From contig NZ_JASZYS010000022.1 of assembly GCF_030316845.1 (NCBI RefSeq), positions 1-64,000 on the forward strand: a stretch of 64,000 bases of DNA, in the 5' to 3' direction. The notes under the pieces were generated by a model. That model made no database searches. It had not been told where the DNA came from and saw only the letters and a program-made list of their open reading frames with translations. Made by a program: the position numbers and the translations under genes. Within the stretch, counting starts at the first letter, position 1; each line of letters starts with the position of its first letter. Below are positions 17,641 through 26,400 of the stretch, piece after piece. Source of the DNA: Variovorax davisae. GTDB lineage: Bacteria; Pseudomonadota; Gammaproteobacteria; Burkholderiales; Burkholderiaceae_C.

Positions 17641-17757
17641 ACCTGGTGTGTCCTTCAGTCTTGAGGGCCGCGTCCCTGATCCCTGCCTTTTAGAATTGGA
17701 ATGCTGCCGAAGGAATGAAGCCGTCTCGCGAGCGACGGGACGGCGGGCAATCGCAAA

Positions 17758-18777
17758 TCAGTCGAGGCGCACGCCGGAGCGCTTGACCACTTCTGACCAC
17801 TTCGCTGTATCCGCGCGAATCAGTGCCGCGAATTCCTTCGATGTGCTGAGACGAACCTCGATACCGGCATCGGCCATCTGGCGGATGATGTCAGGCGACG
17901 ACATGGCCGCGCCGATCTCGTCATGCAGCTTCGAGACGATGCTGGCGGGTGTGCCGGCCGGCGCGAGCACCCCGAGCCAGAGCGACATTTCGTAGCTTCC
18001 CATGCCAGGTGTTTCGGAGATGGTTGGCACGTTCGGCAGGGTCGGCAAGCGCTTGCGTCCGGTGAGCCCGAGCGGGCGCACCTTCCCGGTCTTGACGTAT
18101 TCGACGAAGTTCGATGCGGTGTCGAACATCATCGAAGTGCGGCCGCCGAGAAAATCGGTCAGCGCGGGCGCGCTCCCTTTGTAGGGGACGTGCGTCAGGT
18201 CGACCTTGGCCAGGCTCTTGAAAAGCTCGCCGGACAGGTGGCTGGTCGTGCCGTTGCCCGCCGATGCAAAGGTCAACTCTCCGGGCTTCTTGCGCGCAAG
18301 CTCGATGAGATCGGCCACCGACTTGGCGGGCACGTCCGGATTGACTACGAGCAGGTTCGACGTGTTGTGCGTCAGCGTGATGGGCTCGAAGCTCTTGGCC
18401 GGGTCATAGCGCAGATTCTTGTACAGGCTCGGGTTGATGGTGAGCGAACCCATGGTGGCGAACAGCAGGGTGTAGCCATCCGGCGCCGCAGTCGCCACCG
18501 CTTCGGCGCCGATGCCGCCGCCAGCACCTGCGCGGTTGTCGATGATCATGGCCTGGCCAAGTCTTTCTGCCAACTTCTGACCCATGGTGCGTGCCATCAA
18601 GTCGGTCGCGCCACCTGCGGGGAAAGGCACCACGAGGCGGATCGCCTTATCCGGATACCCGGCCGCTTGGGCAGGCAGACCAAGCGCCGAAAGCCCGAAC
18701 GACCCGCAGGCCAGCAGCATCCCGCGTCGCGTCGGGTGCGGGTTGCCCAGACGTAGGCATGAGTCATCGGACGCCAT
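17758..18777 (-). CDS. Tripartite tricarboxylate transporter (Bug/TctC) family substrate-binding protein
   Basis: A 339-residue Bug receptor. RRGMLLACGSFGLSALGLPA is the hydrophobic core of a signal peptide preceded by paired Arg (possible Tat export). The mature part begins YPDKAIRLVVPFPAGGATDL, followed by MIIDNRAGAGG, APDGYTLLFATMG and LTHVPYKGSAPALTDFLGG. The start lies 3 bp below the stop of the crotonase gene, so the two are co-transcribed. Downstream is the decayed acyl-CoA dehydrogenase on the same strand, so the operon may once have been crotonase-Bug-dehydrogenase. Confidence 0.93.
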   Translation of the reverse strand: MASDDSCLRLGNPHPTRRGMLLACGSFGLSALGLPAQAAGYPDKAIRLVVPFPAGGATDLMARTMGQKLAERLGQAMIIDNRAGAGGGIGAEAVATAAPDGYTLLFATMGSLTINPSLYKNLRYDPAKSFEPITLTHNTSNLLVVNPDVPAKSVADLIELARKKPGELTFASAGNGTTSHLSGELFKSLAKVDLTHVPYKGSAPALTDFLGGRTSMMFDTASNFVEYVKTGKVRPLGLTGRKRLPTLPNVPTISETPGMGSYEMSLWLGVLAPAGTPASIVSKLHDEIGAAMSSPDIIRQMADAGIEVRLSTSKEFAALIRADTAKWSEVVKRSGVRLD

Positions 18778-18780
18778 GGC

Positions 18781-19557
18781 TCAGCGTCCCGTGAAGACCG
18801 GCGCGCGCTTTTCCGCAAACGCGCGCTGCGCTTCCTTCGCGTCGTCGGTCTTGCCGATCAGCGCTGTCATGTCCTGTTCGTAGCGATAGCCGTCACGCAG
18901 GCTCATGTCCTCGATCACGTTCAGCGTGTGTTTGCCCATGCGGGTCGACACCGGGCTCTTTGAGGCGATGGTGGTAGCGATCTCCAGTGCCTTGGGCATC
19001 AGGTCCTCCGGTGTCGTGCACTCTTCGAGGATCCCAAGCCGATAGAGTTCAGCGCCTGGTACGCGCATGCCTGTCAACATCATCCGGCGCAGGCGAGAGT
19101 GGCTGAAAAGCCGCATCGCGTGGCGGCAGCCGCCGAGCAGTCCAACGTCGACTTCGGGGAGGCCGAGGGATGCCTTTTCCGATGCGATCAGGATGTCACT
19201 GGAGGCGGCCATCGCGACACCGGAACCGAGCGCAGCGCCATTGATCGCACAGATCACCGGCTTGGCGCATTCCCGGATCGCATGGAAGCATTCGCGAGTC
19301 CGCCTCGAATGTGCGGGCAGGTCGCCGGGCCCCTTGATGACCGACGCGCGGCCCTTGAGGTCGGCTCCGGCACAGAACACCTTGCCCGCGCCGGTCAGCA
19401 CGACGACGCGCACTTCGTCCATCTCGGAGATCCGATCGAGGGCCAGAGTGAGTTCGTCATTGAGCGTGCGCGTCAGCGCATTCACGGGCGGGCTGTTGAG
19501 GGTGAGGGTGGCTACGAAGTTGTTCAGCTCGTAGTTGAGTTGGGTCAGGTCGTTCAT
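18781..19557 (-). CDS. Crotonase-family protein (enoyl-CoA hydratase/isomerase-like)
   Basis: A 258-residue crotonase fold: VFCAGADLKGRA (oxyanion region near residue 60), INGAALGSGVAMAASSDILI and LGLPEVDVGLLGGCRHAMRL. Where true hydratases carry GGGCE, this protein has GSGVA, so the first catalytic Glu is Ala (A115). The second Glu is kept (E135). That pattern fits isomerases, decarboxylases, hydrolases or C-C lyases of the superfamily rather than a standard hydratase. It heads a minus-strand operon with a Bug receptor 3 bp below. The start ATG at 19555-19557 has AACGGAGACC upstream. Confidence 0.9.
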   Translation of the reverse strand: MNDLTQLNYELNNFVATLTLNSPPVNALTRTLNDELTLALDRISEMDEVRVVVLTGAGKVFCAGADLKGRASVIKGPGDLPAHSRRTRECFHAIRECAKPVICAINGAALGSGVAMAASSDILIASEKASLGLPEVDVGLLGGCRHAMRLFSHSRLRRMMLTGMRVPGAELYRLGILEECTTPEDLMPKALEIATTIASKSPVSTRMGKHTLNVIEDMSLRDGYRYEQDMTALIGKTDDAKEAQRAFAEKRAPVFTGR

Positions 19558-19865
19558 GGTCTCCGTTTCCGGCGCAAAGCGCGCTCATGTTGTTCAGTGC
19601 TGCCAGTCTAGTGAAGGGCCTGCCATGACGAAGCTATCGCTCCCACAGAGCTGATATGCGACTTTCAACAAGTCACGTGTGGGCAGGAGCGGCGGGAGCG
19701 CGCAGTCCGGCGGCAAAAACTGTCTGTCCAAAGCTGGTGTTGCCATGCATACAGCCATTAAGCCGGGTGACGACCGGTTTCACCTGACGCGGACATAGCT
19801 CGGGGGCGGAGCCACCGACCGCTTCCTGGCCGGGTCCTGATTGCCTGCGCAGAGGCTACTTCCGG
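19558..19865. other. Promoter-side gap above the crotonase gene; no gene seen
   Basis: About 300 bp with no convincing reading frame. It should contain the promoter of the crotonase-Bug operon. Base composition is slightly less GC-rich around 19640-19760. Confidence 0.4.
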
Positions 19866-20088
19866 TTCAGACTGTCTGCTGTCGTTCGAATTTCGCTGCT
19901 GAATGACAGCGGTCGCCGTTACCCGACCTTGGCGCTTTTCTTGACGAACGGCTGGTCTACTTTGGAACTTGACAGTCGCCGATGCCGCAGGCGTCAGATC
20001 ACGGCCGGCAACGGAGGACGATGACCAAGTCGCGCGTGAGCGGCTGCTGTGGAATACCTCGAACCGGCGCTCCGGGCCCGTTGCGGAC
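19866..20088. repeat. Degenerate dispersed repeat, copy B
   Basis: The best partner of the repeat at 5238-5483. It shares TTCAGAC, TTCGAATTTCGCTG, TGAATGAC, GCGGTCGCCG, CGACCTTGG, TTTTCTTGACGAA, GGCTGGT, TTGGAAC and a later CCGGGCCC block, in the same order and with similar spacing. No gene is encoded. Confidence 0.45.
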
Positions 20089-20187
20089 TTCTCCAAGCCC
20101 ACCGGGAACGGCAGGTCCCCCGCATCAAACGGACCTAGCCTCGATGTCGGCATTCGCTGCAGAGCGGCACCTTGGCGGACGGCCGGG

Positions 20188-21588
20188 CTAAGGCGCCACC
20201 CGCACCACAGGTGACTTCCACTGCCCGCTCAGCAGTTCGGCCTTCGGCAAGTAGTACCGCATGGTCAGCATGAATGGTCCCGTGGGCGCAGGCAGCCAAT
20301 TGGCCTCCTTGTCCTTGCCCGGCGATTCGTTCTGGATGTAGATCGTGAGCCCGCCATCGGCGTCGGGCCTGAGGTCCGCCAGCATGGGCGAATTGATCAG
20401 GTAGCGGTCGAGCTCGTTCTTCACCAGCAGTTGGTCAGGCAGGCCGTACATCGTGAGCGACCAGAAGGCGTTCACCGGTGGAAGCTGGCCCTTCGCAAAG
20501 CGCAAGGTGTAGCGGTTCTTGCTGCCGTCCAGCGCCTGACCCGACGCATCCTTTTCGTAGATCGGATAGAGCGCCTCTTCTCGTGAGTTGGCGCCGATTC
20601 CCACCTGCGCGCCGACGGCGCGGTCCAGGTAGTTGTTCTTCAGGTAGGCGCGGGTGCCAAAGAGCGTGTCGATCTTTCCCGCCAGTTGCGCGCGGCGAGC
20701 ATCGATCTGCTTTTGCCCGTCGACCATGCCTTGCTCCATGGCGGTCCTGATGTCGGGGGGCAATGCGGCCACGTCGAACTTCCTGCCTGGCGTGATGCCC
20801 GCTTGCGCAAAGCGGGCGCGCAGCGCCTTCTCGCTGGGATGTGTGGGCGCGAACTGAAGGACGAAGTTGAAAACGTTGAAGAACTCAAGCGACGTGCGCT
20901 GCTCCGTCGCGCTCAGCGGCTTGATCCATTCGGGTTCGGTCAGCGGTGCGGGCGCGGTCTTGCCGGTGAAGGCCGAAAGCGTCTCGACCTTGTAGCCTGC
21001 CTGGATCTGCTTCACTTTGTCCAGGTCTGCCGGATTGAACAACTGGGTACGCCCGATAACGTTGATCATCTCGGTCTCGGAACGGATCACCTTCGTGATG
21101 CCATTGGGCGCCTTGCCTTTCCACTGCGGCCCCGCGATCAGGAACTTGCCGCCGCCGTTCCCCGTGGTCCTGGTTCCCAGATAGTCGAAGTTGAACGTGT
21201 ACAGGTCCATCATCTGGAAGACGTAGTAACGGTTCTTCTCGATGGCTGGCAGCGTGAGCACGATCGGCTCTGCACGCAGGTCAAGGCCGAGGAAGGTGTA
21301 GGGCGTGTCGGAGTTCGGCGTGACGAAAGCCTTGTCGTCCGGCGTGAACACCCGAGCGATGTTCAACACCGAATTGAAGGGTCCCTTGTATTCAGGGTTG
21401 CCTTTCGCGATGGAGAACGCGTACATCGTTCTGTAGCTGTCTTCCATGGGAAAGCCGTAGATGTAGGCCTCCCTTGCGATGTCACGCGCTTGCGCAGGCG
21501 AAAGCGCGGTCGCGGCGATGGCGGACGGCAGCGCTGCGAGCGCCACGGATCCCGCAAATGCCAGTGAGATGGAACGTCTCTTGATCAT
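20188..21588 (-). CDS. DUF1254/DUF1214 domain-containing secreted protein
   Basis: A 466-residue exported protein of the DUF1254 (N-terminal, PF06863) plus DUF1214 (C-terminal, PF06742) family. It has a signal peptide of about 25 residues (LAFAGSVALAALPSAIAA). DUF1254 hallmarks: REAYIYGFPMEDSYRTMY, then VTPNSDTPYTFLGLDLRAEP and RYYVFQMMDLYTFNFDYLG. DUF1214 hallmarks: ALDGSKNRYTLRFAKGQLPP then VNAFWSLTMYGLPDQLLV, and NWLPAPTGPFMLTMRYY at the end. Function is unknown; structures suggest a beta-sandwich envelope protein. AGGAATCTG precedes the ATG. It is 42 bp downstream of a second DUF1254 gene, forming a tandem pair. A third, lipidated family member is at 50060. Confidence 0.93.
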   Translation of the reverse strand: MIKRRSISLAFAGSVALAALPSAIAATALSPAQARDIAREAYIYGFPMEDSYRTMYAFSIAKGNPEYKGPFNSVLNIARVFTPDDKAFVTPNSDTPYTFLGLDLRAEPIVLTLPAIEKNRYYVFQMMDLYTFNFDYLGTRTTGNGGGKFLIAGPQWKGKAPNGITKVIRSETEMINVIGRTQLFNPADLDKVKQIQAGYKVETLSAFTGKTAPAPLTEPEWIKPLSATEQRTSLEFFNVFNFVLQFAPTHPSEKALRARFAQAGITPGRKFDVAALPPDIRTAMEQGMVDGQKQIDARRAQLAGKIDTLFGTRAYLKNNYLDRAVGAQVGIGANSREEALYPIYEKDASGQALDGSKNRYTLRFAKGQLPPVNAFWSLTMYGLPDQLLVKNELDRYLINSPMLADLRPDADGGLTIYIQNESPGKDKEANWLPAPTGPFMLTMRYYLPKAELLSGQWKSPVVRVAP

Positions 21589-21630
21589 CAGATTCCTATG
21601 TATTGAGGGTATGGATGGGCTTGGACCTGC

Positions 21631-23001
21631 TCACTTGGACGTGCTTGCCGGCGTCAGCGGCGGCAGCTTCCACGTGCCGTCCATGGCCGCCTTGCTCGGA
21701 CCGTAGATGCGGGCCACGGCGCTGTACTTGCCGTCGGGTGCGGGCAGCCAGTTGGACTCCTTGTCCGCACCCGGCGAGGCATGCCCAACATACAGCGTCA
21801 GGCCGCCGTCGGCGTCGCGCCGCAGACCTTTAGTGCGGTCGCCAATCGAGTAGCGCTTGAGGTCGTTGGCATACAGGAAGCGGTCGGGCAGCGTGTAGAG
21901 GGTGATGGACCAGAAGAACTTGGCGGGCGGCAACGCCCCTTTGGTGAAGTGGATGGTCTGCAGCTGGGTGCCGTCACCCACGTAGCCGCCGTACCACGCC
22001 TCCACCAGCGAGTTTCCGTACAGGCCCTTCTCAGCCGCGATGGCGCGCGTCAGATAGTCGTTCTTCAGGTCGGCCCGCGTGCCGAAGAGACCGTTGGACG
22101 ACAACGTGACCTTGGCCTTTGCCGCCAGCGCATCCTGCGCATCCTTCACACCCTGGTCGATGGCGGCCAGCGTTTCCGGCGGCAGGCTTGCGGCGTCAAA
22201 CGGCTTGCCGGGGCCGATGCCGATGGTCGCAAAGCGCTTCATCAACGCCACTTCGCTCGGGTGCGGCGGCTGCGTGAACTGCAGCAGGAAATTCAGGTAG
22301 CCAATGAAGTCGTGCGAACGCGCCTTCGCAACGTCATACGGCGGGAAGGTGATGGACGGCGCGGCAGACGGTGCGGTCTTGTGCTCGTAGCTGCTGAGCG
22401 GTTCCAACTTCATGCCGCCTTGCACCGCCTTCACCGCGTCGACGTCTTCCGGCCCGTTCAGCGCTGTGCGCGTCAGGGTCATGACGATGTCGGTTTCCGA
22501 GCGGAACACCTTCTTGATGCCGGCAGGCGTCTTTCCCTTCCAGCCGGGGCCGGCAATCATGAATTTGCCAGCTCCGTTGCCGGTGGCACGCGAGCCGACG
22601 TAGGCAAAGTTGTAGGTGTACAGATCGACCCATTGCTGCACGTAGTAGCGCTTGTCGGCCACTGCCGGCAAGCTCACCACCCAAGGCTCGGCGCGCAGGT
22701 CGAGCCATGCCCAGGAGTACGGCGTGTCGTTGTTGGGCGTGACAACGTCATGATTTTCCGGCGCATAGGCCTCGGCGTAGTGGCGGTACTTGCCGAATCC
22801 GCCCACGTACTCGCGTCCGGCGGGCGTACCGACCTGCTTGTACATGGTGTTGTAGTTCTCGAGCATCGAGAAGGAATAGATGTACGCATCCTTCGCGATG
22901 GCTCGAATCTGGGCAGGCGATGGCGCAACTTGCGCCAGTGCAGGTGCAGCAATCAGCGAAAGACCGAGCAGCCAGCCAAACTTCAGGGGAGAGCGATTCA
23001 T
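21631..23001 (-). CDS. DUF1254/DUF1214 domain-containing secreted protein
   Basis: A 456-residue paralogue of the downstream DUF1254 protein. I start it at the ATG at 22999-23001 (MNRSPLKFGWLLGLSLIAAP, cleavage after ALA) rather than 39 bases upstream, because this places the signal peptide at the N-terminus. It has KDAYIYSFSMLENYNTMYKQ, VTPNNDTPYSWAWLDLRAEP, RYYVQQWVDLYTYNFAYVG, then LPPAKFFWSITLYTLPDRFL and SNWLPAPDGKYSAVARIYGP. It is clearly diverged from its neighbour, so the duplication is old. It is the first gene of the tandem pair; the promoter lies in 23002-23485, divergent from the autotransporter. Confidence 0.93.
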   Translation of the reverse strand: MNRSPLKFGWLLGLSLIAAPALAQVAPSPAQIRAIAKDAYIYSFSMLENYNTMYKQVGTPAGREYVGGFGKYRHYAEAYAPENHDVVTPNNDTPYSWAWLDLRAEPWVVSLPAVADKRYYVQQWVDLYTYNFAYVGSRATGNGAGKFMIAGPGWKGKTPAGIKKVFRSETDIVMTLTRTALNGPEDVDAVKAVQGGMKLEPLSSYEHKTAPSAAPSITFPPYDVAKARSHDFIGYLNFLLQFTQPPHPSEVALMKRFATIGIGPGKPFDAASLPPETLAAIDQGVKDAQDALAAKAKVTLSSNGLFGTRADLKNDYLTRAIAAEKGLYGNSLVEAWYGGYVGDGTQLQTIHFTKGALPPAKFFWSITLYTLPDRFLYANDLKRYSIGDRTKGLRRDADGGLTLYVGHASPGADKESNWLPAPDGKYSAVARIYGPSKAAMDGTWKLPPLTPASTSK

Positions 23002-23485
23002 GTGCAGGTCCACTCCGGGACGAAGGTAAGGATGAGCCATTGAGCATACCGAATGGTTGGCTCGAGCACCGAGCAGTGCGGGAGGTCAGCCGCAAGTCAG
23101 TGTGGGAAGGCCAGACGCTCTTGATGCGTGCGCGCGACCGCTACCGACGACTGTTTTCCGCCTCCAAAGCCGCAATCGGTCGGGCGATGCCACGAGACCG
23201 CGTTCGCGTCGTCGCCTTTCGAGCAAGTCATGAACAGCGCCGTCCAGGGCGCAGACATCCAAATTGCATTGCTGCAGTGGCTTTCAAAGGTAACGGGCAG
23301 CGTACCGTGAAGTTGCCGCATCCAAGCTGGAGTCGGCGATGAGACCTGGCTACGAACGCAAGTTGCACCCTGGGACGCTTCGCCGTCGCTTGCGCAGTCG
23401 CAAGGCGGGATGATAGAAAGCTCACAAAGCGATCACCGGCTCGAGTCGGATTGCTCCCGTGAACAACAAGGAAGGGCCTATTGCC
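23002..23485. other. Divergent gap between DUF1254 pair and autotransporter; no gene seen
   Basis: About 480 bp with short frames only. A stretch around 23140-23330, read on the minus strand, loosely resembles the dispersed repeat (CCGATTGCGGCTTTGGAGG block), but too weakly to call. It must hold promoters for both flanking transcription units. Confidence 0.35.
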
Positions 23486-26400
23486 ATGTTAGTGCAGCCA
23501 GTCAGCCCCATGTGCAGCTCGCGCAACGGGCACCCCGGGTTCCACCGCATCGCTCCCTTCACCCGCACGATCACCGCCATCGCGGCTTCTGTCATTGCCG
23601 GCCTCCTTGCATCCACGCATTCCAGACCGGCCAGGGCAGACTGCCTGCCCAACCCGCCAGCCAACGGCCAGACGGTCACCTGCACTGGACCGGCATCCAC
23701 GACCACACCGCTCGATGCGTCAGCAGCCTCCGGCGTGACGGTCAATATCAACGCGGATGCCGTAATCACGGGCAACGGTAGTGGCAACCTCATCACGCTG
23801 GGTGCGGGCGCGCAGCTCAACAACTTCGGAAGCATTCAACCGGTCACGCAGACCATCGGTGTCATCGCGCTTGGAGAAGACAGCACGTTGCGCAACTTTG
23901 GGACGCTCACCACGTCGGGGTTCAACTCTCTGACCTTTGCCAGCGTCGGGGCCAACAATGTGATGCGCAATGAGGCCGGCGGGCGGATGACCCTCAATGG
24001 CGACCTCGCGGCCGGCCTGCTGGCCTCCGGCACCAATGGCAACCAGCTGATCAACGCGGGGCTGATCACGTTGAACACGGTCCAGGGCTCGGGGATGTAT
24101 GCGCAGGCCACCAACCTGTCGGTACTCACGAACACCGCCACCGGCATCATCGAATCCAACCTGGACGAAGCGTTCGGGATAGGCGTCGCCGGCGGACTCT
24201 TCCACACGCTGCGCAACGACGGCACCATCGTCACGCGCGGCCAAGGCTCGCACGGGATGATCCTGAACGAAGCGAGCGAATCGTCGATGACCAATGCCGG
24301 TTCGATCACCACGTCTGGCGGCAGTTCGGAAACCGTGAACCGGGCTTTCGGGATGCTGGTAACTGGTGGATCCGGCAACACCCTGGAGAACGTGGCCGGC
24401 GGGTCCATCACGGCCAGCGGCATCGGTTCCAGCGCGATGGAAGTGGCGGGCAGCGCCGCCAACGTGTTGCGCAACATGGGAACCATCAACGTCAGCGGCA
24501 CGGGAGCACATGGCCTGTACGTGCTGGCCGGGTCGGACAACGCGTTGGAGAACCGCGGCACGGTCAACGTAAGCGGCCAGCGCGGCAACGGCATGCGCTC
24601 GGATGACGGCGACACCACCATCACCAACAGCGGCCAACTGCTGGTCGGCGGGCGGGACGCCTTCGGTGTCTTTATGCAGGGCAACAACAACAGCCTGCTG
24701 AACACCGGCACCATCCAGGCAACGGGCACCAATTCCGACGGGGTGCTGTCCAACACCTTGGCGGGCAGCTTCATCTCCAGGATCGAGAACACCGGCACCA
24801 TCACCAGCGCGAGCGGCTTCGGGGTGCGCGGCGTGAACGGCCAGGAAGCCCTGATCAATTCCGGTGTCATCCGCAGCGACGTCGGCACCGCGATCGACCT
24901 GCGCGCCGGCAACGACACGCTGACCCTGCGAACAGGCTCGCAGATCACCGGGCTCGCTGATGGCGGCACAGGGACCGACGGCGTCATCCTCGAGGGCACA
25001 GGCACCGCCTCCAACGCGTTCGCCAACTTCGAGACCTTGCGGATGACCGGAACCGACTGGACCTTCTCCGGCAGCGGTGCCTTCGGCAACACGCAGATCG
25101 AGGCCGGCGTGCTGCGCGTCAGCGGCACGCTGACCAGTCCGGTGACGGTGCAAGCAGGAACCCAGCTGCACATCGGCATCGGGGCAGCGAGCGGCACCGT
25201 GGCAGGCAACATCGTCGACAACGGCTCGGTGGTCTTCAATCGCAGTGACAACCTGAACTACGGTGGTGTCATCAGCGGCACCGGGTCGGTGACGAAGAAC
25301 GGCGCAGGCGTGCTGACTCTCACTGCAAGCAATACCTACTCAGGCGCGACGATCATCAACCAGGGCGTACTGGCCTTCAGCAGCCCCGGCAACCTGGGCT
25401 CGCTCGGAAACGCCATCGTGTTCGATGGCGGCACCCTTCGCTACCTGGCATCTGACTTCGGCTTCATCGACCGGCTGGTCAGCCTGCTGGCGGGTGGCGG
25501 CGCCGTGGACACCAACGGCTTCTCCAGCGAGTACCGCGGCGTCGCGAGTGGGGCCGGCGCCTTGACGAAGATCGGGGCCGGCACGCTCACGGTGACGGGC
25601 AACAACACCTACACCGGCGCGACGACCATTGGCGGCGGCACGCTGCAGGTCAACGGCTCGCTCGCCAGTGCAGCAACAACCGTCCTGAGCGGCGCGACGC
25701 TAGGGGGCACCGGCCGCATCGCCGGCTCGGTGGCGGTGCAGGACGGCGGCCAAATCGCGCCCGGCGCCAGCCCCGGAACTCTGACCATCGGCGGTGACCT
25801 GTCCCTCGCAGCCGGCGCAGTGCTCGACTATGAATTCGGCCAGGCCAATGTGCCAGGCGGGCCCCTCAATGACCTGATGGTGGTGGGCGGCAACCTGCTG
25901 CTCGACGGGACGCTGAACGTCACGCAGTCGGCCGGAGGCAACTTCGGTCCAGGCGTGTACCGGGTCATCAACTACAGCGGCGCCTTGAACAACCAGGGGT
26001 TGAATTTGGGCACGCTGCCCGCCAGCAGTGGCCCCTACTTCGTGCAGACCTCGGTGGCCAACCAGGTGAACCTGGTCAACACTCAGGGCGTCGCACTGAC
26101 CTTCTGGGACGGGCGCGACAGCACGCTCTTCAACAACACCACTGTGAACGGTGGATCCGGCACGTGGCTCGCCTCGCCTGCGAACGATGCCTGGACCGAG
26201 AGCAGCGGCACCGTCAATGCGCCGTGGCAGACAAACGGCTTTGCGATCTTCCAGGGCACGCCCGGCGCGCTGACGGTGGACAACGGCGCGGGCCCGGTGA
26301 CCTTCAGCGGCGCGCAGTTCGCAGTGGACGGCTACACGATCGGTGGCCAGCCGCTGACGACCACGACGCCCTCTACCGTCATCCGCGTAGGTGACGGCAC

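Noticed and set aside
23720..25251. Two overlapping minus-strand frames of about 480 codons
   Set aside because: Antisense of the repetitive autotransporter passenger; the repeats keep all frames open.
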